From Catenovulum sediminis (GTDB lineage: Bacteria > Pseudomonadota > Gammaproteobacteria > Enterobacterales > Alteromonadaceae), in the NCBI RefSeq assembly GCF_007289895.1, contig NZ_CP041660.1, positions 1,054,001 through 1,118,000 of the forward strand: a stretch of DNA of 64,000 nt, given 5' to 3'. Positions 42,338 through 52,700 of this stretch are shown piece after piece. Position numbers and translations under genes: made by a program. The notes under the pieces are model-generated. The model ran no database searches, was not told where the DNA came from, and saw only the letters and a list, made by a program, of their open reading frames with translations. The stretch's first letter is position 1, and the number at the start of each line of letters is the position of its first letter.

Positions 42338-44151
42338 TGTACTGAGCGTCGCCCCCGAGTGCTGCGAATTTGAGGTCTGGGTTTATCTGTCGGTAGCTTC
42401 AGTCGATTCGGTATGTCGCTGAGTGTTTCGCGCCAAAAGTTAAGGCCTTGCGTGTATTCTTCGCTCTGTAACCAACCTCGCTGCCAATATGCATAGTCTG
42501 CGTATTGAATTGCCAAGTCCGCTAGCGGCTGTGGTGCATTGTTTATATAAGTCTCGTATAGCTCATTAAACTCTTTGATAAAAACACTATTAGACCAACC
42601 GTCAAACGCAATATGATGAATCGCGCAAACTAAAACATAATGCTGCGGGTGCAAGCGAATCAATTGCGCCCGCAACATTAAATCATTACTTAAATCAAAT
42701 GGTTTATCTATTTCTGCCAACATCGCACGCTTAAGTTCACACGCTTGTTTGGTTGTCGCATAGCCAGATAAATCGACTAATGGTAAATGAAACTCACTGA
42801 CATTTCGTATCTTTGTTTCGGGCTCTCCACTATCAGACTGTATAAACAGGGTGCGCAATACCTGATGACGATGAATGATTGTTTCGATACTTTTTTCAGC
42901 CGCTTGAATATTTAAATCACCTTGCAGATCGAGTGCTATGGCAATGTTGTATTCAACACTGCTGCCTTCAAGTTGATCGAGCACCCACAAGCGTTGCTGA
43001 CTATACGACAATACCCCTTTTTCGCTGTTATTCGCTTTTACAATTTCGACTATATGACTGACATTAGAGCTGTCGATGATCAGTGCCAAGTCTTGAACGT
43101 TAGGCTGCTCGAAAACGGCACTGACGTTCACGTCAACATTGAACACGGTTTGAATCTCCGTTACTACACGTGCAGCCAACAAAGAATGCCCCCCTAAATC
43201 AAAAAAGTTGTCATAAATACCAACTTGATCAATTCCAAGTACACTTTGCCATATCTCACACAGCTGTTTTTCTGTTGCATTGCGCGGCGCTACATATTCT
43301 GCCTGCACTTGAGTCACTTCATATGTCGCCAGCTTGTTGCGGTCAATTTTGCCATTGCTTGTCAACGGTAATGTTTCCAGTACAACAATCGCACTGGGCT
43401 GCATATAGTCCGGTAAGCTGCTTTTTAAGTTGGCTTTTAGTGTGTCTTGTAAGGTTGCCCATTCACTTTGTGCACTGTGTGTCGCAACATAAGCCACCAG
43501 TTGTTTTTGTGCTGAATTAACCAGCACGGTACTGGCAGTAATCTCGGCATGCTTTTGCAGCTCACTCTCTATTTCGCCCAGCTCTATCCGGTAACCTCTC
43601 AGTTTGATTTGATGGTCTGCCCGTCCAATAAATTCAAGTTCGCCATTTTCCAGCCATCTGACTAAGTCGCCTGTTTTATAGAGCTTTTCCCCTCTTTCTT
43701 GAGCAAACGGGTTGTCGATAAATCTTTCTGCTGTCAGTTCCGCTCTGTTTAAATAGCCTCGTGCTAAACCAACGCCGCCGACATACAGTTCTCCAATAAC
43801 GCCCGTGGGCAGTAAGTTTTGCCTGCTATCTAGGACATAAACCTGCATGTTGTCTATCGGTTTGCCAATACTCAGCACTTCGCTGCTGGCGTTAAATTCG
43901 TTGATACTCGTACAAACTGTCGTTTCTGATGGGCCATAGGCATTGTAAAATCGTCTTCCTTTTGACCATTGCTGAGCCAAGGTCAACGGACAGTTTTCAC
44001 CGGCTACTATTAAGTCGGTTACCCCTTGCCAGTTGTTGATGTTTAATGCCGGTAACAGTGCCGGGGTAAGGTCGCATGGCTCACACCCATTTGCTGTATC
44101 GACGCTTCCAGTTCGTTCGGTGAGGCGATTGTGTTTTGTTTTACTAGGCAT
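42319..44151 (-). CDS. NRPS-3, middle part: end of A, PCP, start of C (frameshifted fragment)
   Basis: Coding starts effectively near 44065. The first ~30 listed residues are out of frame. It contains the C-terminal half of an adenylation domain (NAYGPSETTVCTS, GELYVGGVGLARGYL, KLRGYRIELGEIES, LTSNGKIDRNKL), a PCP (FFDLGGHSLLAARV) and the first part of a condensation domain with HHIAFDG. Entry is at GGGG 44063-44066; the two intact copies of this sequence have GGGGG (50856-50860 and 54204-54208), so one base is missing here. Exit is at CCCCC 42352-42356, where one added base gives STRGATLSTVLPETL. With both corrected, NRPS-3 is a single 4177-aa protein. Confidence 0.85.
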   Translation of the reverse strand: MPSKTKHNRLTERTGSVDTANGCEPCDLTPALLPALNINNWQGVTDLIVAGENCPLTLAQQWSKGRRFYNAYGPSETTVCTSINEFNASSEVLSIGKPIDNMQVYVLDSRQNLLPTGVIGELYVGGVGLARGYLNRAELTAERFIDNPFAQERGEKLYKTGDLVRWLENGELEFIGRADHQIKLRGYRIELGEIESELQKHAEITASTVLVNSAQKQLVAYVATHSAQSEWATLQDTLKANLKSSLPDYMQPSAIVVLETLPLTSNGKIDRNKLATYEVTQVQAEYVAPRNATEKQLCEIWQSVLGIDQVGIYDNFFDLGGHSLLAARVVTEIQTVFNVDVNVSAVFEQPNVQDLALIIDSSNVSHIVEIVKANNSEKGVLSYSQQRLWVLDQLEGSSVEYNIAIALDLQGDLNIQAAEKSIETIIHRHQVLRTLFIQSDSGEPETKIRNVSEFHLPLVDLSGYATTKQACELKRAMLAEIDKPFDLSNDLMLRAQLIRLHPQHYVLVCAIHHIAFDGWSNSVFIKEFNELYETYINNAPQPLADLAIQYADYAYWQRGWLQSEEYTQGLNFWRETLSDIPNRLKLPTDKPRPQIRSTRGRRSVQCCRKH

Positions 44152-45140
44152 AAAGTCGCTCCGCTACACAGCGCCATGGCCCATTCTGAGGTGGCGGCAT
44201 CAAAGGCCAGTGAGGCAAATTGCAATACTTTGCTGTGCGTGCTGACTTTGAATGCTTTGGCTTGCGCTTGTGCTAAGTTACATAAGCCTCGGTGCTCTAG
44301 TAGCGTCCCTTTCGGTTGACCTGTGCTGCCTGAGGTGTAAATGACATACGCTAGGTTTCGACTGCTTAACCCTTGTTTGGTTACGCTCAGGTTGTCGCTG
44401 TTTTGCTGTTGTATGTCCGCTTGGGTTTCTGCTTTATCAATTTCTATGATTCGGCTTACGCCCTCTGGTGCGCTTTGCGTATCTAATTCATCTCGTGTGT
44501 CTAGTTCTCTCTGTGCGCCTGTCGCATATCTCTGGCTCAGTTGGTGTGTTTCATTCAATGCTTCGCTGCTGATGATATAGTCCAGCTGCGCATCTTCTAT
44601 CATGTAAGTTAATCTGTCTGTCGGGTAACTCGGGTCTAATGGAACATATGCGCCGCCTGCTTTTAAAATCGCGAGTATACTCACCATCATCTCTGCTGAG
44701 CGCTCTAAACACACACCAATACGATTTTCTTTAACTGAGCGGCCTTGCTTTGTTAGGCTTTTTAAATAGTGTGCTACTTGGTTTGCCCGCGCATTCAGTT
44801 GTTGATAGCTGATGCTTTGATAGCTCTCCTGCCCTTCACAGTATAACGCGATGCTCTGCGGTGCTTGTGCAACTTGTGCTTCAAATAATTCGTGAATACA
44901 TTTGTCTGCCGCATACGCCGATTGGCTCGCATTCCAAGTCTTTAATTGTCGTTGTTGTTCGGCTGCTGGTAAGACGGACAAAACATTGTCCGATGGGTTT
45001 TGTAGTGCGAAAACCAGCTGTGACAAGGCACTTTGCATATACCCCAACACACGCTCTGCATTAATACTGGCATCCACTTGAATTTCCAGCTCGAAGGCTT
45101 GACCTAAATCGTCTACTGATAAACTAAAAGGATAATTAGT
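43201..45140 (-). repeat. Near-identical A-PCP repeat, copy A (in NRPS-3)
   Basis: This is the third copy of a ~1.76-kb A-PCP coding unit, related to 49994-51934 and 53342-55102. Between the same end points copy A is 1760 nt, whereas copies B and C are 1761 nt; the difference is the missing G at 44063-44066. Similarity with copy B continues to about 45140, into the C-domain end. Confidence 0.85.
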
Positions 45141-48100
45141 GCGTTCTTGACCGTTTAAAAATTCAATCCCGCTCATTGCTTGCTCAGCATTCTCAAAGCT
45201 AAGTGAATGACGATAGTTAAAGATAGCGCTAAATAAAGGCACGCCGCTTGCTAATCCACTACACTGCTGAACTTCTGATAACTGAGTTTGTTCGTATGGT
45301 AATAAATCTTGCAATGCATTTTGCACTTGTGCAATTAACGCTTGGACCGACATTTGCCCGGTTTTAACCCTGATAGGTAAAGTGTTTATCAACACGCCCA
45401 ACATATCCTCAGCGCCAGATGTACCTTGTAATCGCCCAGATAAGACGGTGCCAAACACCACATCGTCTCGTCCGCAGCAAGCAGCAACTACCAAAGCCCA
45501 TGCACTATGGAACAGTATCGCTGGGCTGGTATTCAGGGTTTGGCTTAAATCGCGTAACTGCTGTGCTAAATCGTGCGGCACCGCTTTTCTAACTTCTATG
45601 ATGCGGCTGCCATCTCCTTGCACATCAGTTAAATTAAACGGTGTGCAAGCTTCTTCAATATCCGATAGCATCTGAGTAAAATATACTTTTGCATTATTCC
45701 GCTTAGCCTGATGTAACCCCTGCGCAATAAATTCACGGTATGGTACCGGTGCGGATAATTGTGCAAATGAGCCTCTCTGATAAGCTGCTAGCTCTTTTTG
45801 TATAACCTCTAAACCCTGATGATCAGAAATAATATGGTGGTATCGCATAAGCACATAAAACTCGCTGGTACCTTGCTGTTCGGCTATTTGCAACGTTAAT
45901 AATGGTGGTTTAGACAAATCGAATTTGGCCTGCTGTACTTCGCACAATTGTTGCATTTTTGTCAATGCATTCTGTTCGTTGTTAATTGACAACCAGGAAA
46001 TAGCAAGTTCAGCTGTTCGGCATACCACTTGTACTGGCTGTGAAATGCCCTGCCAAATAATGGCAGTACGCAGTACGTCATGCCTTTTAATGATCTGCTG
46101 CAAGCCGTCAATCAAGTTTTGTAAGGTATCTTGGTTATTAATTTTCAATAACGAAGGTAAAATATAAGGGTCTCTGTTTGTATTCACCCGATGGTTGAAT
46201 AAGATCCCCTCTTGCAACGGCCCTAATGGATAAATATCTTGAATATTTTCAACACCACCGTCTACCTGAAAGCTAATTTTTTCAATTTCTTCATGACTAA
46301 GCTGAATGAGCGGCAACATGTCTGGTGTGATTTGATTACAAACTTCGGGTATACGATTTTCTGGCGCTTCAAATATTTCAGAATCTGAGGCTTCATCAAT
46401 TTTTTTGGCCAAATCAGACAAAACCGGTAAGGTAAATATATCTCGCGCTGTAACATGAATATTTATTTTTTGCAGTTTACTGATAACCTGGGTGACCAAT
46501 AATGAGTGTCCGCCTAACTCAAAAAAGTTGTCTGTAGCACCGACCCTATCGAGTTTTAATACGGTTTGCCATATACCTGCCAATCTTTTTTCATTCTGGC
46601 TAACCGGCTCTTGATATCCGTTTTTTTGTGAAAAGTCCGGTTCGGGCAATGCTTTACGATCAATTTTACCATTCGTATTAAGTGGCAAACTTGGCAGTAT
46701 TTCAAAAAAAGAAGGCACCATGTAGTGCGGCAAATGTGATTGCAAATATTGTTTTAACGCAATAAAATCAAGCGATTTTTCTTCCTGTGTACATACCTGA
46801 CTGAGTACCACATAAGCAACCAACATTTGCTCGCCAGTTCCACGCGATTGCTCTTTAACCATGGTCACACTATCTTTTATGGCAGGATGACTGTTGAGTA
46901 CATTTTCTATCTCTCCTAACTCAACTCTATAACCTCTTAATTTACACTGGTAATCTAGGCGACCTAAGAATTCCATATTATCATCTGCTAACAATCTGCC
47001 TCGATCACCTGTTTTATACATCCGTGGATTTTTTTGCTGTGGGTTGTAGGGATCGGGTAAAAACGCGGCATTTGTTTTTACCTCATCATTTAAATACCCT
47101 TCTGCTACACCGACACCACCGATATAAAGCTCTCCCGCAACCCCTTTAGGTACTGGTTTTAAGTAACGATCAAGTATGTAAAATCGATTGTTCTGAATTG
47201 GTTTGCCATATGGAATACTGCTTTCTTTAGATAAGTCTTTTTCTATTGGATACACATTTGACCAAACAGTACCTTCAGTTGCGCCACCTAAACTTTGCAC
47301 TTTGACTTTAGGAAAATATTTTAAACAACGCTGTGGTAAACTCACCGGAATCCAATCACCACTCATAAAAACAACACGTAAACTAGGTAATCGATAATCC
47401 GGTTGTTCTTGCTCGATAAAGTTAACAAGGTGATTAAAGGTACTGGGAACAGAATCCCAGAAGCTAATTTGCTCTGCTTGCATTAACTGCAATAATGAAC
47501 TTGGATCTTGTGCCATTTGTGCGTCAGCCAGAACAATACAAGCGCCGGCCGCCAGCCCACCAAATAAATCATATACTGACAAATCAAAACACATTGAAGT
47601 AACGCATAAAATACGATCAGCGCAATTCACTGAATACTGCTGATTAACCCAGTCAATTAAGTTAACGGCGGCATGATGTGCAATCATCACCCCCTTAGGT
47701 TGGCCAGTCGAACCAGAGGTATAAATAACATAAGCCAATTGCTGTGCATTCAGACCAATCGCTGTCGGGTCAATATTTTGTGTTGGGTATCCAGCTAATT
47801 CCGTTTGTTTTTTTGGATTGTCTAGACAAATAATCTGACGTTTTCGCTCTGGCGAAAACGTTGACTGAGCTAATGATTCCTTCGTAATAATGCACCCGAG
47901 TTGAGCAAAGGCGACCATATGTTCAATTCTAGCAACGGGATAGTCTGGGTCTAGCGGTACATACGCTCCGCCCGCTTTTAATATGCCCAGCATGCCAACC
48001 AACATATCAATCGAACGATCAATACATAAGCCTACCAGTGTACCTGGCTTAACATGCCCTTTTTCTACTAAATAATGTGCCAGTTGATTGGCTTTTTCAT

Positions 48101-49799
48101 TTAATTTTTGATAACTGATTGAATGCTCGCCACATTTCATTGCAATGGCATGCGGCGTGCGCTGCATTTGTTGTTCAAATAATTGATGAATACAATGCTC
48201 GTTTGGATAGTCTGCTGTGGTGTCATTCCATTCAAAGAGGTATTTTTGAACTTCGACAGGCGCTAAAATATCCACTGCAAACACATTTTTTGCAGGCGAG
48301 GCGACTAAGCTTTCAAGTAACTTAGCAAAACAACTTGCCATATTGTCGATTGATTGTTGGAAGAACAAATCCGTGTTGTACTCCCACTCTAGTTTGAGGC
48401 CATCTGGCCCTTCTTCTGCATGCAGAGTTAAGTCGTATTTTGCTTGTTGGTTAAGCTGATTTTCAATCGTTAAGGTTAAATCTGGCAGTGTCAGTGCCGG
48501 AACTTCATTATTTTGCAACACCAGCATAATTTGAAACAATGCACTGTGGCTTAGGTTGCGCTCAGGTTGCAATACTTCAACGATTTGTTCAAAAGGGGTT
48601 TGTTGATTGGCATACGCCTCTAATAACATTTTTTTACTGCGGTTGAGTAACTCGATAAATCCCGGCTCACCGGACAGATCTGTGCGTAATACCAAGGTAT
48701 TGACAAAAAATCCAATTAGCGGGGCTATCTCAGCTTGCTCTCGGTTAGCAACAGGGCTACCAATTACAATATCTGTTTCATTACTAAAACGAGCCAACAA
48801 TGCAGAAAACGCGGCATGCAACCCCATAAATAATGTTGCATTTTGCTTTTGGCAGATTTGTTTTAGACCTTCTAAAGTGTCCACTGATACCGTTGAATAC
48901 ACGCGATTGCCGGCAAAAGTTTGCGCTTTAGGTCGAGCTTTATCTAAAGGTAAATTATGCTCAACAGGCAGATCGACTAATTGCTCTGTCCAGTATTTAA
49001 GCTGTTGCTCTAAGACTTCTTTCTGTAAATGGTTGCGTTGCCAGTGTGCATAGTCGATATATTGTATCGCAAGGGGTTGCAAAGGGTTAGCTTGCGCTTG
49101 GCTGTATGCCCGATACAAAGCACTCAATTCATGGATTAATATTCCCATTGACCAGCCATCAGACGCAATATGATGCATACTAACTAACAACAAATATTCT
49201 TCATGCTGTTCTTTTAGAATTTGTGCTCGCAGCAATATATCTTTGGTTAAGTCATAGGTTTGCAGTGAGAAGCTTTGTGTTTGCTGGGCTAACACCTGAT
49301 GCTTTCTTTCGTCTGCGAGCGTGGATAAATCATGTACCTCTATCGCAAAATCAATCTCTGACTGTACGACTTGTATCGGTTGATCCTTGTCATTTTTAAC
49401 AAAGCAGGTGCGTAAACTTTGATGCCGCTCTACAATACTGACAAAAGCTTTGTTTAACGCTTCGATATTCAGCTGTCCAGTTAAACGTATACTGCCAGTG
49501 ATATTATAGTGGGCACTACCACCATCTATCTGATCTAACAACCACAATCGCTGCTGTGCAAACGAGAGTTCGCCCTGTTGCAACTGTCGCGCATCGATTG
49601 TCTTATGCTCTGCTGCTCGATGCTCTGTGCGACAGCTCAAATATTCCAGCAACGCTTCTTTGTGACTTTTAATCAGCGTCACGATATCGGCTGTTAATGC
49701 ACTTTTGTCAGAACGTGTTTTTAATTTACCATCTTCAACAAAAACAAAAACCCCTGAATCTGAGAGTTGTTTAATTATTTTAGTTATATTGCTCACCAT
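44043..49799 (-). CDS. NRPS-3, N-terminal part: C-A-PCP-C-A (frameshifted fragment)
   Basis: The first 60 residues resemble the small docking region before a C domain. Domain order with approximate residues: C (65-490, HHIASDG about 210), A (500-1010, YTSGSTGQPKG about 693), PCP (1060-1120, FFELGGHSLLVTQ), C (1170-1600, HHIISDH about 1325) and the first part of a second A (YTSGSTGQPKG about 1823). The specificity residues of the first A, aligned by eye to GrsA, read DLYDFSLVWK, close to cysteine codes (DLYNLSLIWK) but with Asp for Asn. The second A has DASTIAAVCK, like aromatic (Tyr/Phe) codes. The ATG overlaps the NRPS-2 stop (ATGGTGA). The frame is lost at 44063-44066. Confidence 0.88.
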   Translation of the reverse strand: MVSNITKIIKQLSDSGVFVFVEDGKLKTRSDKSALTADIVTLIKSHKEALLEYLSCRTEHRAAEHKTIDARQLQQGELSFAQQRLWLLDQIDGGSAHYNITGSIRLTGQLNIEALNKAFVSIVERHQSLRTCFVKNDKDQPIQVVQSEIDFAIEVHDLSTLADERKHQVLAQQTQSFSLQTYDLTKDILLRAQILKEQHEEYLLLVSMHHIASDGWSMGILIHELSALYRAYSQAQANPLQPLAIQYIDYAHWQRNHLQKEVLEQQLKYWTEQLVDLPVEHNLPLDKARPKAQTFAGNRVYSTVSVDTLEGLKQICQKQNATLFMGLHAAFSALLARFSNETDIVIGSPVANREQAEIAPLIGFFVNTLVLRTDLSGEPGFIELLNRSKKMLLEAYANQQTPFEQIVEVLQPERNLSHSALFQIMLVLQNNEVPALTLPDLTLTIENQLNQQAKYDLTLHAEEGPDGLKLEWEYNTDLFFQQSIDNMASCFAKLLESLVASPAKNVFAVDILAPVEVQKYLFEWNDTTADYPNEHCIHQLFEQQMQRTPHAIAMKCGEHSISYQKLNEKANQLAHYLVEKGHVKPGTLVGLCIDRSIDMLVGMLGILKAGGAYVPLDPDYPVARIEHMVAFAQLGCIITKESLAQSTFSPERKRQIICLDNPKKQTELAGYPTQNIDPTAIGLNAQQLAYVIYTSGSTGQPKGVMIAHHAAVNLIDWVNQQYSVNCADRILCVTSMCFDLSVYDLFGGLAAGACIVLADAQMAQDPSSLLQLMQAEQISFWDSVPSTFNHLVNFIEQEQPDYRLPSLRVVFMSGDWIPVSLPQRCLKYFPKVKVQSLGGATEGTVWSNVYPIEKDLSKESSIPYGKPIQNNRFYILDRYLKPVPKGVAGELYIGGVGVAEGYLNDEVKTNAAFLPDPYNPQQKNPRMYKTGDRGRLLADDNMEFLGRLDYQCKLRGYRVELGEIENVLNSHPAIKDSVTMVKEQSRGTGEQMLVAYVVLSQVCTQEEKSLDFIALKQYLQSHLPHYMVPSFFEILPSLPLNTNGKIDRKALPEPDFSQKNGYQEPVSQNEKRLAGIWQTVLKLDRVGATDNFFELGGHSLLVTQVISKLQKINIHVTARDIFTLPVLSDLAKKIDEASDSEIFEAPENRIPEVCNQITPDMLPLIQLSHEEIEKISFQVDGGVENIQDIYPLGPLQEGILFNHRVNTNRDPYILPSLLKINNQDTLQNLIDGLQQIIKRHDVLRTAIIWQGISQPVQVVCRTAELAISWLSINNEQNALTKMQQLCEVQQAKFDLSKPPLLTLQIAEQQGTSEFYVLMRYHHIISDHQGLEVIQKELAAYQRGSFAQLSAPVPYREFIAQGLHQAKRNNAKVYFTQMLSDIEEACTPFNLTDVQGDGSRIIEVRKAVPHDLAQQLRDLSQTLNTSPAILFHSAWALVVAACCGRDDVVFGTVLSGRLQGTSGAEDMLGVLINTLPIRVKTGQMSVQALIAQVQNALQDLLPYEQTQLSEVQQCSGLASGVPLFSAIFNYRHSLSFENAEQAMSGIEFLNGQERTNYPFSLSVDDLGQAFELEIQVDASINAERVLGYMQSALSQLVFALQNPSDNVLSVLPAAEQQRQLKTWNASQSAYAADKCIHELFEAQVAQAPQSIALYCEGQESYQSISYQQLNARANQVAHYLKSLTKQGRSVKENRIGVCLERSAEMMVSILAILKAGGAYVPLDPSYPTDRLTYMIEDAQLDYIISSEALNETHQLSQRYATGAQRELDTRDELDTQSAPEGVSRIIEIDKAETQADIQQQNSDNLSVTKQGLSSRNLAYVIYTSGSTGQPKGTLLEHRGLCNLAQAQAKAFKVSTHSKVLQFASLAFDAATSEWAMALCSGATLCLVKQNTIASPNELEASIQQMGVSHATLPRHCYRH

Positions 49800-52700
49800 T
49801 CTACCTCTACACCATCTGAAACCGTTTCTTTTAAAAGGTTGTTGTTTTTGTTTATATTTATTTCATCTATTAATTGAGACAAGTCGGCAATGCTTTCACA
49901 TTCAAACATGTCCTTTATCTCAAGGTTGATATCGTATTTCTGTTTACCGATAGTTAATGCTTTGACGGCCAACAAAGAATGCCCCCCCAAATCAAAAAAG
50001 TTGTCATAAATACCAACTTGTTCAATCCCGAGTACAGTTTGCCATATCTCACACAGCTGTTTTTCTGTTGCATTGCGCGGCGCGACATATTCAGCCTGCA
50101 CTTGAGTCACTTCATATGTCGCCAGCTTGTTGCGGTCAATTTTGCCATTGCTTGTCAACGGTAATGTTTCCAGTACAACAATCGCACTGGGCTGCATATA
50201 GTCCGGTAAGCTGCTTTTTAGGTTGGCTTTTAGTGTGTCTTGTAAGGTTGCCCATTCACTTTGTGCACTGTCTGTCGCAACATAAGCCACCAGTTGTTTT
50301 TGTGCTGAATTAACCAGCACGGTACTGGCAGTAATCTCTGCATGCTTTTGCAGCTCACTCTCTATTTCGCCCAGCTCTATCCGGTAACCTCTCAATTTGA
50401 TTTGATGGTCTGCCCGTCCAATAAATTCAAGTTCGCCATTTTCCAGCCATCTGACTAAGTCGCCTGTTTTATAGAGCTTTTCCCCTCTTTCTTGAGCAAA
50501 CGGGTTGTCGATAAATCTTTCTGCTGTCAGTTCCGCTCTGTTTAAATAGCCTCGTGCTAAACCAACGCCGCCGACATACAGCTCTCCAATAACGCCCGTG
50601 GGCAGTAAGTTTTGCCTGCTATCTAGGACATAAACCTGCATGTTGTCTATCGGTTTGCCAATACTCAGCATTTCGCTGCTGGCGTTAAATTCGTTGATAC
50701 TCGTACAAACTGTCGTTTCTGATGGGCCATAGGCATTGTAGAATCGTCTTCCTTTTGACCATTGCTGAGCCAATGTCAACGGACAGTTTTCACCGGCTAC
50801 TATTAAGTCGGTTACCCCTTGCCAGTTGGTGATGTTTAATGTCGGTAACAGTGCTGGGGGTAAGGTCGCATGGGTCACTCCCATTTGCTGTATCGATGCT
50901 TCTAGTTTGTTCGGTGAGGTTATTGTGCTTTGTTTTACTAGGCATAAAGTCGCTCCGCTACACAGCGCCATAGCCCATTCTGAGGTGGCGGCATCAAAAG
51001 CCAGTGAGGCAAATTGCAAAACTTTGCTGTGCGTGCTGACTTTGAATGCTTTGGCTTGCGCTTGCGCTAAGTTACATAGCCCTCGGTGCTCTAGTAGCGT
51101 CCCTTTCGGTTGACCTGTGCTGCCTGAGGTGTAAATGACATACGCTAGGTTTCGACTGCTTAACCCTTGTTTGGTTACGCTTAGGTTGTCGCTGCTTTGC
51201 TGTTGGATGTCCGCTTGGGTTTCTGTTTTATCAATTTCTATGATTCGGCTTACGCCCTCTGGTGCGCTTTGCGTATCTAATTCACCTCGTGTGTCTATCT
51301 CTCTCTGTGCGCCTGTCGCATATCTCTGGCTCAGTTGGTGTGTTTCATTCAATGCTTCGCTGCTGATGATATAGTCCAGCTGCGCATCTTCTATCATGTA
51401 AGTTAATCTGTCTGTCGGGTAACTCGGGTCTAATGGGACATACGCGCCGCCTGCTTTTAAAATTGCAAGTATACTCACCATCATCTCTGCTGAGCGTTCT
51501 AAACACACACCAATACGATTTTCTTTAACTGTGCGGCCTTGCTTTGTTAGGCTTTTTAAATAATGTGCTACTTGGTTTGCCCGCGCATTCAGTTGTTGAT
51601 AGCTGATGCTTTGATAGCTCTCCTGCCCTTCACAGTATAACGCGATGCTCTGCGGTGCTTGTGCAACTTGTGCTTCAAATAATTCGTGAATACATTTGTC
51701 TGCCGCATACGCCGATTGGCTCGCATTCCAAGTCTTTAATTGTCGTTGTTGTTCGGCTGCTGGTAAGACGGACAAAACATTGTCCGATGGGTTTTGTAGT
51801 GCGAAAACCAGCTGTGACAAGGCACTTTGCATATACCCCAACACACGCTCTGCATTAATACTGGCATCCACTTGAATTTCAAGTTCGAAGGCTTGACCTA
51901 AATCGTCTACTGATAAACTAAAAGGATAATTGGAACGTTCCTGACTAAAAATAATCTCACCGGCTACTTCAGCCTGTGTTTGAGTTTCCCATTTGTGCGT
52001 GTGCCGGTAATTTAATACACTACTGAATAGCGGTGCTCCATCCGGTATATCACTGCACTTTTGAGCCACCGCTAGTGAAGTTTGTTCATAAGGCATTAAA
52101 TCACTTAATGATTGCTGCACTTGCTGGACCAAAAACTGCGCGCGCTCTCCTTGCAAACGAACCCGAACTGGCAAAGTATTGATAAACAGCCCCAACATAT
52201 TGTCGATGTGTCCATTGTGTGTGAATCGCCCAGACAAGACTGAGCCAAAAACCACATCCTGCTGCCCGCTGCAAGCAGCGACAACCATTGCCCACGCAGT
52301 GTGAAACAAAGTAGCTACACTAATAGAATGAACTTGTGCTTGTTCGCACAAACGTTTTGCTAACTTTTCAGATAATTTGCGCCTGCATTCAACAATTTGT
52401 TTACCGTCACCCTGCACATTTAACAATCCATATGGCGCAGTACTGTCATTTATGCCCTGTAGCTGTGCGCTGAAAAATGATTCACTGTCTAATTTTTGCG
52501 GTTGCTGAACTTGCGCGATAAATTGGCGATAAGGCGCTGGTTTTTCCAATTTCTCAGCTTGCCCTGTCAGAATGAACTGAATTTCTTGCTGTAAGATCTC
52601 AAGTCCAATGTGATCAATCACAATATGATGCACTTGTATTAATGCATAATGGGGGAAATTTTCGGCATTTGTTGTGCTCTCAACTGGCTGATTGAGCTGT

